Source of the DNA: JAEUMY01 sp031394355
GTDB taxonomy: Bacteria; Pseudomonadota; Gammaproteobacteria; Burkholderiales; Usitatibacteraceae
Direction of reading: 5' to 3'
DNA length: 64,000 nucleotides
Assembly: GCA_031394355.1 (NCBI GenBank)
Contig: JANNSU010000008.1
Coordinates: 194,335-258,334 of the forward strand
The notes under the pieces are model-generated. The model did no database searches. It had not been told where the DNA came from and worked only from the letters and a program-made list of their open reading frames with translations. Each line of letters starts with the position of its first letter. Position 1 is the first letter of the stretch. The position numbers and the translations under genes are program-made. Positions 33,435 through 43,075 of this stretch are shown here, piece after piece.

Positions 33435-35162
33435 ATGTCTCTCGCAACCCAAACCCAACCCCAACCCTCCGCGAATCTCGGCATGGAAAGCTTTGCCGCA
33501 CTGTTCGAGGAATCCCTGACGCGCCAGGAAATGCGCGAAGGCGAAATGATCACCGCCGAAGTGGTATCGATCGACCAGAACATCGTGGTTGTCAACGCCG
33601 GACTGAAGTCCGAGAGCGTCATCGATGTTGCAGAATTCAAGAATGACCGTGGTGAGCTCGAAGTCAAAGTAGGCGACTTCGTCACCGTGGCCATCGAAAA
33701 GCTGGAAGACGGCTATGGTGCTACCAAGCTGTCGCGCGACAAGGCCAAGCGTCTCGCCGCCTGGCACGACCTCGACAAGGCGCTGGAAGCTGCCAGCCTC
33801 GTCAAGGGCGTGGTATCCGGCAAGGTGAAGGGCGGCCTCACCGTCATGGTGAACGGCATCCGGGCTTTCCTGCCTGGTTCGCTTATCGATATTCGTCCCA
33901 TCAAGGACACGGGCCAGTTTGAAGGCAAGGAACTCGAGTTCAAGGTCATCAAGCTCGATCGCAAGCGCAACAACGTGGTGGTGTCCCGCCGCGCTGTCAT
34001 GGAAGAGTCCGCCGGTGTCGAGCGTCAGGCCCTGCTGGAAACCCTGAAAGAGGGCGCAGTGGTCAAGGGCATCGTCAAGAACATCACCGACTACGGTGCG
34101 TTCGTGGATCTGGGTGGCATCGACGGTCTGCTGCACATTACCGACCTCGCATGGCGACGCGTGAAGCACCCGTCGGAAGTGCTGGCTGTCGGCGATGAAG
34201 TCGAGGCCAAGATTCTGAAGTTCGACCAGGAAAAGAACCGCGTTTCACTGGGCATGAAGCAGCTCGGCGAAGATCCGTGGGTGGGTCTGGGTCGTCGTTA
34301 TCCGCAGGGAACCCGTCTGTTTGGCAAGGTCACGAATCTCACCGACTACGGCTCGTTCATCGAAATCGAGCAGGGCATCGAAGGTCTGGTGCACGTGTCC
34401 GAGATGGACTGGACCAACAAGAACGTTCACCCGGCAAAAGTTGTGTCGCTTGGCGACGAAGTTGAAGTCATGATTCTCGAAATTGACGAAGACCGCCGTC
34501 GTATCTCGCTGGGCATGAAGCAGTGCATGGCCAACCCTTGGGAAGAGTTTTCGATGTCCCACAAGAAGGGCGAGAAGGTCAAAGGCACGATCAAGTCCAT
34601 CACTGACTTCGGTGTCTTTATCGGCCTGCCGGGCAACATCGATGGTCTGGTGCATCTGTCCGATCTGTCGTGGAACGCAACGGGCGAAGAAGCCGTCAAG
34701 AACTTCAAGAAGGGCGAGGAAATCGAGGCGGTTGTGCTGGCCATCGATGTCGAGCGCGAGCGCATCTCGCTTGGCGTGAAGCAGCTGGATGACGATCCCT
34801 TCACGAACTTTGTCACCATCAACGACAAGGGTGCGCTGATCAAGGGTACGGTGAAGGCCATCGATCCGAAAGGTGCCACGATTCAGGTTGCAGAGGGAGT
34901 CGAAGCCTATCTGCGAGCTTCGGAAGTTTCCCGTGAGCGCGTGGAAGATATCCGTTCCCACGTGAAGGAAGGTGACGAGATCGAGGCGGTGATTGTGAAC
35001 GTGGATCGCAAGAATCGCTCTATCAATTTGTCGATCAAGGCCAAGGACGCTGCAGAAGAAAAGGATGCCATGAAGAAGATGGCAGACGATTCACCGTCCA
35101 ACGCCGGTACCACCAACCTGGGTGCGCTGCTTAAAGCCAAGCTGAACAAGGGCAGCGAATAA
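33435..35162 (+). CDS. rpsA: 30S ribosomal protein S1
   Basis: A 575-residue protein with six S1 OB-fold repeats (for example ITDYGAFVDLGGIDGLLHI, LTDYGSFIEIEQGIEGLVHV, ITDFGVFIGLPGNIDGLVHL). It binds mRNA leaders during initiation. ATG 33435 gives a betaproteobacterial-type N-terminus (MSLATQTQPQPSANL before MESFAALFEESL); ATG 33483 is the alternative. No palindrome copies are present in this strongly conserved gene. Confidence 0.97.
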   Translation: MSLATQTQPQPSANLGMESFAALFEESLTRQEMREGEMITAEVVSIDQNIVVVNAGLKSESVIDVAEFKNDRGELEVKVGDFVTVAIEKLEDGYGATKLSRDKAKRLAAWHDLDKALEAASLVKGVVSGKVKGGLTVMVNGIRAFLPGSLIDIRPIKDTGQFEGKELEFKVIKLDRKRNNVVVSRRAVMEESAGVERQALLETLKEGAVVKGIVKNITDYGAFVDLGGIDGLLHITDLAWRRVKHPSEVLAVGDEVEAKILKFDQEKNRVSLGMKQLGEDPWVGLGRRYPQGTRLFGKVTNLTDYGSFIEIEQGIEGLVHVSEMDWTNKNVHPAKVVSLGDEVEVMILEIDEDRRRISLGMKQCMANPWEEFSMSHKKGEKVKGTIKSITDFGVFIGLPGNIDGLVHLSDLSWNATGEEAVKNFKKGEEIEAVVLAIDVERERISLGVKQLDDDPFTNFVTINDKGALIKGTVKAIDPKGATIQVAEGVEAYLRASEVSRERVEDIRSHVKEGDEIEAVIVNVDRKNRSINLSIKAKDAAEEKDAMKKMADDSPSNAGTTNLGALLKAKLNKGSE

Positions 35163-35184
35163 CAATAGCGGTTCCCAATGCAAG

Positions 35185-35208
35185 GGCGGGACGGCAACGT
35201 CCTGCCCG
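35185..35208 (+). promoter_or_regulatory. hairpin between rpsA and ihfB
   Basis: A 9-bp stem (GGGCGGGAC / GTCCTGCCC, one G-T pair) with a 6-nt loop and no T-run. It could be an attenuator or processing site that lowers ihfB expression relative to rpsA. Confidence 0.5.
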
Positions 35209-35223
35209 GCATGCGGAGTGGAA

Positions 35224-35565
35224 ATGTCGATGACCAAGTCGCAGTTGATCGAGATTCTTTCGGCGCGGCACAGCCAGCTTGCACCGAAGGACGCCGAACT
35301 CGCGGTGAAGACCATGCTGGATGCGATGGCGCATGCCTTGGCCCATGGTGATCGCATCGAGATTCGGGGATTTGGCAGTTTCGGGCTCAATTACCGTCCG
35401 CCACGCACGGGACGCAATCCCAAGACCGGCGAAAAGGTACAAGTGCCCAAAAAATATGTCCCGCATTTCAAGGCAGGTAAAGAGTTGCGTGAACGGGTGG
35501 ATATGGCCGCCGCCAATGGTGCGCCCATCCTCGACACTGGCAACGATCTGGATGAAGAGGATTGA
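35224..35565 (+). CDS. ihfB: integration host factor subunit beta
   Basis: A 113-residue HU/IHF-family DNA-bending protein (RGFGSFGLNYRPPRTGRNPKTGE arm region). ATG 35224 has GGAG 5 bp upstream; ATG 35230 would give the classical MTKSQL start. Position directly after rpsA is the conserved proteobacterial order and identifies the beta subunit. Confidence 0.96.
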   Translation: MSMTKSQLIEILSARHSQLAPKDAELAVKTMLDAMAHALAHGDRIEIRGFGSFGLNYRPPRTGRNPKTGEKVQVPKKYVPHFKAGKELRERVDMAAANGAPILDTGNDLDEED

Positions 35566-35585
35566 CGTGTGCAGTCCTTGCAATG

Positions 35586-35619
35586 AGCGGCGAGATGAAA
35601 ATCTTGGCCGCTTTTTTTT
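35586..35619 (+). terminator. rho-independent terminator after ihfB
   Basis: Stem AGCGGC-GAGAT / ATCTT-G-GCCGCT with a GAAA loop, followed by eight T. Confidence 0.88.
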
Positions 35620-35679
35620 CGCTGCCTGTGAGGCGAGCCATTGTGGGTCGCCCGCAATGATGATCCCTGGAGACTGCGC

Positions 35680-36015
35680 ATGAAGCTGCTCGTGTGGGGT
35701 TTGCGGTTCGTGATTCTCGTGGTGCTGGTCTGGTTCTCTGTGAAGAATGCAGGAATTGTCACGCTGCATGCCTATCCCTGGACCTGGGAAGCGCCGCTGG
35801 TGCTGATCATTCTTGCTTTCTTCGCAGGCGGAGTGTTGCTGGGGCTGCTCGCCTCTGTCTCCACAATATGGAAGCTAAAGCGCGAAGTCCGCTCCCTGAA
35901 CAAGACTTTGAAGGCACGCGATAACGCTGCAGTGACCATTGCTGTAACCGGAACTGCGTCCGCAGCCCTACCGGCTTCAGTACAACCGACCAATGCGGGG
36001 CCGAATGGAGTTTGA
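35680..36015 (+). CDS. lapA: lipopolysaccharide assembly protein LapA
   Basis: A 111-residue inner-membrane protein with two helices (about 5-24 and 38-62) and a short coiled segment (KLKREVRSLNKTLKA). Start ATG 35680 with GGAG upstream. It overlaps lapB by 11 bp. LapA and LapB together adjust LpxC turnover and LPS assembly in E. coli; the gene pair and size fit. Confidence 0.88.
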   Translation: MKLLVWGLRFVILVVLVWFSVKNAGIVTLHAYPWTWEAPLVLIILAFFAGGVLLGLLASVSTIWKLKREVRSLNKTLKARDNAAVTIAVTGTASAALPASVQPTNAGPNGV

Positions 36016-37225
36016 AAGCTGGGCATGGGTTCCCTGGGCCGCGTTGCTGCTGGCCGTCTTTTTTGCCCTGGGTTGGCTTGCCGCACGCATCGACATCAAG
36101 CAACTCCTGACGGAGTCGAAAGCGTTGCCCGCGAGCTACTTCAAGGGCCTCAACTTCCTGCTGAACGAGCAGCAGGACAAGGCTATAGAGGCCTTCATCG
36201 AGGTCACCAAGGCCAACCCCGAGACGGTTGAGCTGCAATCTGCGTTGGGCAGCCTGTTTCGCCGCCGAGGCGAATTGGATCGTGCCATTCGCGTGCACCA
36301 GGAGCTTTCTGCGCGCGCAGACCTTCCTGCAGAACAGCGCCGTGCAGCTCAATTCGAGTTGGCCCAGGATTTCATGAAGTCCGGATTGCTGGACCATGCA
36401 GAAAGTATCCTGGTACAGCTCAACCAGGGTGATGGTGATGCTCGTATCCATCGGCATTTGCTCGACATCTACCTGCAGGAGAAAGACTGGCAGAAGGCCA
36501 TCTCCGTGGCCAGACAATTAGGACAATCCGCGCACCGCGATGTAGAAAGCGAAATCGCACACTACTTCTGTGAGCTGGCAACAGAGGAATACAGACACGG
36601 TCGGCACGAACAGGCCGCCCGCCATATGGCGGAGGCACTGGACTCAAACCCCCGCTGCGTCAGGGTAAGCCTGCAATGTGGTGAGTGGGCCTCTGCAGAG
36701 GGACGGCATGAAGCCGCCATCGAGATGTGGAGGCGTATCGAGGGGCAGAATCCCGATTACTTTGGTTTGGCGGCACCAGGTCTACGCGCAAGCTACAAGA
36801 CATTGAATCGCTCCGCTGAAGGACTTGTCTTGCTGCGCGGCCTGCAGGAAAAGCATCCTTCCATCGATTTTTTGAGTGTCGTGTATCAGGCAACCCTGGA
36901 AGAGAGCGGTGCGGAGGTAGCCTATAGCTTGCTCAGAGAGGATGTGCGCAAGAATCCCACGTTGGTTGGGCTCGACATGCTGCTCAGCGCCCAGATCGAG
37001 TATGCGCCCGAGGACAAGCGTGGCGATCTGCAGCTCATGAAGGATCTGGTGCACAGTCATGCGAACGCGCTATCGGTCTATCTTTGCGGCAATTGTGGAT
37101 TCCGTGCACGCCAGTTCTACTGGCACTGCCCTGCCTGTGGTGGTTGGGAGACTTTCTCACCCAAGCGCACGGCAGAGCTCGAAACCGCTGAGCGCCACTT
37201 GGCGCGCATCACACTCGGACACTGA
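36005..37225 (+). CDS. lapB: lipopolysaccharide assembly protein LapB (YciM)
   Basis: A 406-residue protein with an N-terminal membrane anchor (about 5-27), TPR repeats (about 50-340) and a C-terminal rubredoxin-type zinc ribbon (CGNCGF...CPACGGW). In E. coli it brings LpxC to FtsH for degradation and coordinates LPS assembly. It overlaps lapA and is followed by a methyltransferase and LPS-precursor genes. Confidence 0.94.
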   Translation: MEFESWAWVPWAALLLAVFFALGWLAARIDIKQLLTESKALPASYFKGLNFLLNEQQDKAIEAFIEVTKANPETVELQSALGSLFRRRGELDRAIRVHQELSARADLPAEQRRAAQFELAQDFMKSGLLDHAESILVQLNQGDGDARIHRHLLDIYLQEKDWQKAISVARQLGQSAHRDVESEIAHYFCELATEEYRHGRHEQAARHMAEALDSNPRCVRVSLQCGEWASAEGRHEAAIEMWRRIEGQNPDYFGLAAPGLRASYKTLNRSAEGLVLLRGLQEKHPSIDFLSVVYQATLEESGAEVAYSLLREDVRKNPTLVGLDMLLSAQIEYAPEDKRGDLQLMKDLVHSHANALSVYLCGNCGFRARQFYWHCPACGGWETFSPKRTAELETAERHLARITLGH

Positions 37226-37237
37226 GCGACTATTTGC

Positions 37238-37957
37238 ATGACTGCCAACACCGACAAAATCAAGCACATCACGCACGAGTGGCCCGCGCACGCGGCCGCA
37301 CCGGGAACACACCAGAAGGTATTCGATCTGGTGCAGCAATATCTGCCACAGGCGAAGGGTATGCGCATTGCCGACGTGCCCTGCGGTGCCGGCCTGTTCT
37401 CAAAACGTCTGGCAGAGTTGGGTGCAGAGGTCGTGCCTGTGGATATTGCGCCCGTGTCACCTTTCCATGCCGATCCGGCGACCCGGGTGCTCGCCGACGC
37501 GAACCAGCCTTTGCCCTTTCCGGATGGAAGCTTTGATGCATTGGTCACCATTGAAGGCATCGAGCATCTCGAAAACCCCTCCCATTTCCTGCGCGAGTGC
37601 GCGCGCCTGGTAAGACCCGGCAGCAAGATCTTCCTTTCCACACCCAACGTGGACAGTTTTCGTTCGCGGCGGTATGTCGGCATGAATGGGTTCCATCGCT
37701 ACTTCGGGCCGCTGAATGACACCGACAAGGACTCCGGTCACCTGCATCCCATCGACATGGTTTTCATGCGAGGCGCATGTCAGCGCGCCGGTTTGCGAAT
37801 TCTTGACGTAGCGGTCAACCGAATAGAAAAGCGCACCCTGTTGTCCGAGTTCCTGCGCAAACGGATGACCCGCAAGCTGCCAACCTACATGCATGGCGAA
37901 GTGCCGTTTTATGGAGACTGCATCATCTATGTTCTAGAGAGGCCCTCCGCATCATGA
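37238..37957 (+). CDS. class I SAM-dependent methyltransferase
   Basis: A 239-residue methyltransferase of the Methyltransf_11 type: motif I ADVPCGAGLFSKRLAE near residue 45 (GAG in place of the more usual GxG), DIAPVSP, and FDALVTIEGIEHLENP. It sits between lapB and pyrF in a run of envelope genes and overlaps pyrF by 4 bp. A role in LPS or polysaccharide modification is a guess from context; the substrate is not known. Confidence 0.8.
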   Translation: MTANTDKIKHITHEWPAHAAAPGTHQKVFDLVQQYLPQAKGMRIADVPCGAGLFSKRLAELGAEVVPVDIAPVSPFHADPATRVLADANQPLPFPDGSFDALVTIEGIEHLENPSHFLRECARLVRPGSKIFLSTPNVDSFRSRRYVGMNGFHRYFGPLNDTDKDSGHLHPIDMVFMRGACQRAGLRILDVAVNRIEKRTLLSEFLRKRMTRKLPTYMHGEVPFYGDCIIYVLERPSAS

Positions 37958-38655
37958 CTGATAAGAAGCGCATCATCGTCGCACTCGACTATCCGGATGA
38001 GCGCTCGGCGCTCAACATGGCGGATCAGCTTGATCCGGCGCTCTGTCGATTGAAAGTGGGCAAGGAGCTCTTTACTGCAACAGGCCCACATGTGGTGCGC
38101 GAGCTCAACGCCCGGGACTTCGATGTCTTTCTTGATTTGAAATTTCACGACATTCCCAATACCGTTGCGGGCGCCTGTCGGGCTGCATCACGTCTCAAGG
38201 TGTGGATGATCAATGTCCATGCTAGCGGTGGCGAAGCCATGCTCAAGGCCGCGCGTGCTGCCGTGGATGCGGAGTCGCACCGACCGCTTCTCATTGCCGT
38301 GACCGTGCTCACCAGCCTGTCGACGGCTGAACTGCATGCGATAGGCTTCAAGCACGGTGCACTCAATACCGTTCAGTCCCTTTCTGCCATGAGCGAAGCT
38401 GCGGGGCTGGATGGGGTTGTGTGTTCCGCTGCAGAAACATCCACCTTGCGCCGGCAAGTCAAACCTGCCTTCAAGCTGGTTACACCCGGCATTCGTCTGC
38501 CCGAGGATGCGGCCGGTGATCAGGTGCGTGTCGTCACGCCCCAGGACGCTGTCGCGGGCGGCAGCGACTACCTGGTCATAGGGCGACCTGTCACGGGCGC
38601 GAAAGACCCGCGTGCCAAGCTCGCAAGCATTCAACAACTCCTGGATCAAGCATGA
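37954..38655 (+). CDS. pyrF: orotidine-5'-phosphate decarboxylase
   Basis: A 233-residue TIM-barrel enzyme making UMP. The catalytic Lys/Asp network lies in KVGKELF and FLDLKFHDIP; the phosphate-binding end is YLVIGRPVTGAKDP. It overlaps both neighbours by ATGA junctions. Confidence 0.96.
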   Translation: MTDKKRIIVALDYPDERSALNMADQLDPALCRLKVGKELFTATGPHVVRELNARDFDVFLDLKFHDIPNTVAGACRAASRLKVWMINVHASGGEAMLKAARAAVDAESHRPLLIAVTVLTSLSTAELHAIGFKHGALNTVQSLSAMSEAAGLDGVVCSAAETSTLRRQVKPAFKLVTPGIRLPEDAAGDQVRVVTPQDAVAGGSDYLVIGRPVTGAKDPRAKLASIQQLLDQA

Positions 38656-39986
38656 AAGTCACTGTTATCGGCACCGGCTATGTGGGACTCGTTACCGGCG
38701 CCTGCCTTGCAGATTTTGGCAACAATGTCCTGTGTCTCGACTTGGATCAGCGGAAAATTGATCTGCTGAAATCAGGTGGCATCCCCATTTACGAACCTGG
38801 ATTGAAGGAGATCGTTGCAGCCAACGTCGCTGCCGGGCGTCTGCGCTTCACGACCAATGTGGAAGAAAGCGTCGCATGGGGCCATATCCAGATCATCGCT
38901 GTCGGCACGCCGCCCGGCGAGGATGGATCGGCAGACCTGCAATATGTGGTGGCTGCCGCGCGATCCATCGGACGCAACATGACCGAAGCGAAAGTTGTCG
39001 TGGACAAGTCCACGGTCCCGGTTGGAACGGCGGATCGTGTGCGCGAAGCGATCACCGAAGAGCTCGCCCTTCGCAATGCGAATATTCGCTGCAACGTAGT
39101 GTCCAATCCAGAGTTCCTGAAGGAAGGTGCGGCGGTCGAGGACTTCATGCGCCCTGATCGCATTGTCATCGGTGCGGACAGCGAAGAAGCCGTGACCGCC
39201 ATGCGCCAGCTCTATGCACCGTTCCAGCGTAACCACGAGAAACTCATGGTCATGGATGTGCGTTCTGCCGAGCTGACCAAATATGCAGCCAATGCCATGT
39301 TGGCGACACGCATCTCGTTCATGAACGAGCTGGCGCTGCTTGCCGAACGGTTGGGTGCCGACATTGAGCAAGTTCGTCGCGGTATCGGTTCTGATCCTCG
39401 TATTGGATACCATTTTCTCTATCCCGGAATTGGCTATGGCGGATCTTGCTTCCCCAAGGATGTCCAGGCACTTCAACGTACTGCACAAAGCACAGGCATG
39501 GAGCTCAAGCTGCTCGCAGCGGTGGAGGCGGTGAATGAGCGCCAGAAATCGGTCTTGACCGGGAAGATCGTGCGTCGCTTCGGCGAAGACCTCACCGGCC
39601 GCACCATCGCGCTGTGGGGCCTTGCATTCAAACCCAATACAGACGACATGCGGGAAGCGCCCAGCCTGGTTCTCATCCGCGAATTGCGGGCGCGAGGTGC
39701 GAAAGTGGTCGCGTTTGACCCGGTGGCGATGGATGAGGCACGTCATGCACTCGAAGACGATGGCGTGACGCTGGCAGCAGATCCAATGACAGCGCTCACG
39801 GGAGCGGATGCGCTGGCCATTGCGACGGAGTGGAAGATTTTTCGCAGCCCCGACTTTGATGCGGTCCGGGCCGCACTCAAGCTGCCCATCGTGTTTGATG
39901 GGCGCAATCTCTACGAGCCAGAAGCCATGCGGGCGCTCGGTTTCGAATACTTTCCAATTGGACGCGAACAGGTGGGCAATCCATGA
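38652..39986 (+). CDS. ugd: UDP-glucose 6-dehydrogenase
   Basis: A 444-residue NAD-dependent enzyme making UDP-glucuronate. It has N-terminal GTGYVGLVTGACLA, catalytic C266 (GYGGSCFPKD) and a C-terminal UDP-binding domain. UDP-glucuronate feeds polysaccharide synthesis and the 4-amino-arabinose genes near 61-64 kb. Codons 143-146 are a palindrome copy (LRNANIRCNVVSNPEFLKEG), where relatives carry other residues at the same spacing from VSNPEFLKEG. Confidence 0.96.
   Translation: MKVTVIGTGYVGLVTGACLADFGNNVLCLDLDQRKIDLLKSGGIPIYEPGLKEIVAANVAAGRLRFTTNVEESVAWGHIQIIAVGTPPGEDGSADLQYVVAAARSIGRNMTEAKVVVDKSTVPVGTADRVREAITEELALRNANIRCNVVSNPEFLKEGAAVEDFMRPDRIVIGADSEEAVTAMRQLYAPFQRNHEKLMVMDVRSAELTKYAANAMLATRISFMNELALLAERLGADIEQVRRGIGSDPRIGYHFLYPGIGYGGSCFPKDVQALQRTAQSTGMELKLLAAVEAVNERQKSVLTGKIVRRFGEDLTGRTIALWGLAFKPNTDDMREAPSLVLIRELRARGAKVVAFDPVAMDEARHALEDDGVTLAADPMTALTGADALAIATEWKIFRSPDFDAVRAALKLPIVFDGRNLYEPEAMRALGFEYFPIGREQVGNP
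39078..39089. repeat. palindrome GCGAATATTCGC, copy 13
   Basis: Inside ugd (ANIR frame), flanked T/T. Confidence 0.98.
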
Positions 39987-40927
39987 AGCTGCTGCCGGAC
40001 TTTTCCCGTTGCCGATTGCTGGTCGTTGGCGATGTCATGCTGGATAGATACTGGTTTGGTGATGTCAACCGCATATCGCCCGAGGCGCCGGTTCCGGTTG
40101 TCCAGGTGAAGCGGGAAGAGAATCGCCCGGGGGGTGCTGCCAACGTGGCTCGCAACATCGCCTCGCTGGGTGGGCACGTTCGCTTGCTTTCCGTGGTGGG
40201 AAATGATCAGGCGGCCGATGCCTTGGAATCTGTGTTGGTCAAGGACGGTGTGCACGCGTCACTGCGGCGAGATCCTGAGCTCACCACGACCGTGAAACTG
40301 CGGGTCATCGGCCACCGCCAGCAGTTGTTGCGGATAGACTTCGAGCAGGCACCAGGACACGAGGTGCTGCAAAGCAAACTGGGAGAATTCGAAGAGCGGA
40401 TCGAAGAGGTCGACACCGTTGTCCTGTCCGACTACGGCAAGGGTGGTCTTACTCATGTTGCCCGCATGATCGATATCTGCCGGGCAAAAAAGAAGCCGGT
40501 GCTGGTGGATCCCAAGGGTCGCGACTACTCAAAGTATCAGGGTGCAACGCTGATTACCCCGAACCGTGCCGAGTTTCGTGATGTCGTGGGAGCATGGGAG
40601 GATGAGAAGGGCCTGGACGAGCGCGCGCAATCGCTGCGCAAACAGCTGGATCTGGAGGCGCTGATCGTGACGCGTTCGGAAGAGGGGATGTCGCTGTTCA
40701 CCTCGCAGGGAGCCCGGCATGAGCCAACGAAGGCGCGAGAGGTCTTCGACGTGAGCGGCGCTGGGGACACGGTCATCGGCACACTGGCGCTGATGATGGC
40801 AGCGGGTGCGGACCTGTCGCAAGCCATGCACATTGCAAATCGCGCAGCCGGCATTGTTGTGGGCAAGCTGGGAACTGCAACCGTGGCGCGGCAAGAATTA
40901 TTGAACGACTTGAAAGCCAATCCCTGA
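39983..40927 (+). CDS. rfaE1: D-glycero-beta-D-manno-heptose-7-phosphate kinase
   Basis: A 314-residue PfkB/ribokinase-fold enzyme (VGDVMLDRYWFGDVNRISPEAPVPV, RPGGAANVA and FDVSGAGDTVIGTLA with its catalytic Asp). It covers only the kinase half of E. coli HldE; the adenylyltransferase (RfaE2/HldC) must be encoded elsewhere, as is common in betaproteobacteria. It makes heptose precursors for the LPS inner core. Confidence 0.95.
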   Translation: MKLLPDFSRCRLLVVGDVMLDRYWFGDVNRISPEAPVPVVQVKREENRPGGAANVARNIASLGGHVRLLSVVGNDQAADALESVLVKDGVHASLRRDPELTTTVKLRVIGHRQQLLRIDFEQAPGHEVLQSKLGEFEERIEEVDTVVLSDYGKGGLTHVARMIDICRAKKKPVLVDPKGRDYSKYQGATLITPNRAEFRDVVGAWEDEKGLDERAQSLRKQLDLEALIVTRSEEGMSLFTSQGARHEPTKAREVFDVSGAGDTVIGTLALMMAAGADLSQAMHIANRAAGIVVGKLGTATVARQELLNDLKANP

Positions 40928-40951
40928 CCGGGGAAGTGGCGGAGCAATCCA

Positions 40952-41959
40952 ATGACCTACATTGTCACCGGCGCAGCCGGATTCATCGGTGCGAACATCG
41001 TGAAAGCCCTCAATGAACGCGGTATCACCGACATCATCGCTGTCGACAATCTCACGCGTGCGGAGAAATTCCGCAATCTCGTGGATTGCGAAATCAGCGA
41101 ATACGTCGACAAGCAGGAGTTCATCGAGATTGTCGAGGCGGGCGAGGTTGGTGGCGACATCGAGGCCGTGTTCCACGAAGGCGCATGCTCGGACACGATG
41201 GAGACCGATGGCTGCTACATGATGGAAAACAACTATCGCTACTCGCTGGCGCTACTCGAATGGTGCCAGGAAGAGGCGGTTCCGTTCATGTATGCCTCGT
41301 CCGCAGCCGTATATGGTGGTGGTACGGTATTCCGCGAGGAACGCAGCCACGAGGCGCCGCTCAATGTCTACGGCTATTCGAAGTTTCTGTTTGACCAAGC
41401 CGTCCGGCGCCAGTTGCCTTCAGCCACAGCCCAGATCGCCGGGTTTCGTTACTTCAACATCTATGGACCGCGCGAATCACACAAGGGCCGAATGGCGAGT
41501 GTTGCATTCCATTTCTTCAATCAGTATCGGGCCAACGGCACAGTAAAGCTCTTTGCGGGTTGCGCAGGGTATCCGGATGGCGAGCAGCGACGGGACTTCG
41601 TGTCGGTTGAAGATGTGGTCAACGTAAACCTCTTCTTTCTGGATCACCCTGATTTATCAGGGATTTTCAATTTGGGCACGGGTCGCAGCCAGTCTTTCAA
41701 TGACGTTGCCGTAGCTACCGTCAACGCCTGCAGGGCGATGGAAGGCAAGCCAGCGCTGGACATTTCCGGTCTCGTATCGATCGGTGCCATTGAATACATC
41801 CCATTCCCGGACGCACTGGTGGGGAAGTATCAGAGTTTCACACAGGCGGATATCGGTGCACTGCGCGCGGTCGGTTACGACCGTGAGTTTCTGACCGTGG
41901 AGCAGGCCGTGGAGAAATATGTGTCATGGATGCAACAAAGTCTCGTCCCAGTGCCTTAA
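40952..41959 (+). CDS. rfaD: ADP-L-glycero-D-manno-heptose 6-epimerase
   Basis: A 335-residue short-chain dehydrogenase-fold epimerase with GAAGFIGANIV near residue 6 and catalytic Y/K in YGYSKFLFD. It performs the last step of ADP-heptose synthesis, directly after rfaE1 (24-bp gap). Confidence 0.96.
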   Translation: MTYIVTGAAGFIGANIVKALNERGITDIIAVDNLTRAEKFRNLVDCEISEYVDKQEFIEIVEAGEVGGDIEAVFHEGACSDTMETDGCYMMENNYRYSLALLEWCQEEAVPFMYASSAAVYGGGTVFREERSHEAPLNVYGYSKFLFDQAVRRQLPSATAQIAGFRYFNIYGPRESHKGRMASVAFHFFNQYRANGTVKLFAGCAGYPDGEQRRDFVSVEDVVNVNLFFLDHPDLSGIFNLGTGRSQSFNDVAVATVNACRAMEGKPALDISGLVSIGAIEYIPFPDALVGKYQSFTQADIGALRAVGYDREFLTVEQAVEKYVSWMQQSLVPVP

Positions 41960-42266
41960 AAGCTGGAAAATCGGCACAATTTCTCCGTATAATCAACATG
42001 TTTGGGCTGGATAAGGTTTGCCGGATTGTAAAGGCAGCCAAAGTCGGTGTTTTATGGCGGCCAGTGCCAAACGAGCCTCCGTTGCACCTAAGGGAACCGG
42101 GACAGAATCTGACAGGGGATTCTTTGACTTCGCGTCAACCATTGGCAGCCAGCGCCGTTTAATCACCAGCGCGGTGCCAATTGTCCATCTCAATAAAGTC
42201 AATGGGAAGCGCGACTGTCCGGATTCGTGTCGGGCTGGTACCTCAACTGTTACCCAGGGAGTGAAG
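41960..42266. promoter_or_regulatory. 307-bp spacer with candidate comEA promoter
   Basis: A TATAAT stands at 41988-41993 but the -35 region (TGGAAA) is weak. The comEA frame stays open back to 42018; that part has no family resemblance and is probably an untranslated leader. Confidence 0.4.
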
Positions 42267-42935
42267 ATGAAAAAGTTTTTTGTGATGCTCTTCGCCGTGT
42301 TGTTCTCCAGCATGGCGTTCGCAGCGGTCAATATCAATACCGCCACTGAAAAAGAGCTGGAGAGTCTGAACGGCATTGGCCCGGTCAAGGCAAAGGCAAT
42401 CGTTGATTACCGCAAGAAGAACGGCCCGTTCAAGAGCATCGATGATCTGCAAAAGGTTGATGGCATTGGCCCGGCAACGCTCGATGGCGTCAAGAAGGAG
42501 GTGTCGCTGACTGGCAAGACAACGGTCGCCGCAGACGACAAGAAGCCTGAAGCCAAGAAGCCTGAAGCCAAGAAAGATGAGACAAAGAAGGAAGACAAGA
42601 AGGTCGAGAAGGCTGACAAGGCTGTGAAGGAAACCAAAAAGGCCGAGAAAGCAGACAAACCCGCCAAGGAAGAGAAGAAGGCGGACGACAAGGCCAAGAA
42701 GTCGGACAAGGCTGACAAACCTGCCAAGGCAGAGAAGTCAGACAAAGCTGACAAGTCAGCCAAGGAAGTCAAGACGGCAGACAAGCCTGCCAAGGACGAC
42801 AAAGCCAAGAAAGACGACAAGAAGTCCGAGAAGGCTGACAAGTCAGAGAAGCCTGCAAAGGCTGAGAAGTCTGCTGACAAGGCCAAGAAGGATGACAAGA
42901 AGGCTGAGGAGAAGAAAGACGCTCCCAAGAAGTAA
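42267..42935 (+). CDS. comEA: ComEA-like helix-hairpin-helix protein with Lys/Asp-rich tail
   Basis: A 222-residue protein with a signal peptide (about 1-19), two helix-hairpin-helix motifs (INTATEKELESLNGIGPVKA and KVDGIGPATLDGVKKEV, about 22-85) and a long tail of about 130 residues made of K, D, A, E and P in loose repeats (KADKPAKAEKSDKADK). ComEA binds incoming DNA in the periplasm during natural transformation. The usual betaproteobacterial protein is only the first ~90 residues; the tail is an extension. AGGGAG precedes ATG 42267. Confidence 0.85.
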   Translation: MKKFFVMLFAVLFSSMAFAAVNINTATEKELESLNGIGPVKAKAIVDYRKKNGPFKSIDDLQKVDGIGPATLDGVKKEVSLTGKTTVAADDKKPEAKKPEAKKDETKKEDKKVEKADKAVKETKKAEKADKPAKEEKKADDKAKKSDKADKPAKAEKSDKADKSAKEVKTADKPAKDDKAKKDDKKSEKADKSEKPAKAEKSADKAKKDDKKAEEKKDAPKK

Positions 42936-42947
42936 TCGGTTTGAAGT

Positions 42948-42975
42948 GCCGCGCGCCTCAATTGGCGCGCGCGGC
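42948..42975 (+). terminator. possible terminator hairpin after comEA
   Basis: A GC-rich hairpin (arms GCCGCGCGCC and GGCGCGCGCGGC, one bulge), then only a short T-run. A weak terminator or a processing hairpin. Confidence 0.45.
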
Positions 42976-43075
42976 GTTTCAAAAACAGGTTCTGAATGCT
43001 GCGGCAGACCGTGGTGCAGAGAATGTTTGCAGTACCCGTAGTTCCCCTAAACCAAGTCTTATGGAGTCACTCAAA

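Noticed and set aside
33368..34169. Antisense frames over rpsA
   Set aside because: Shadows of a strongly conserved ribosomal protein gene.
42018..42266. N-terminal extension of comEA
   Set aside because: The signal peptide at 42267 with a good AGGGAG marks the true start. The extension has no family resemblance.
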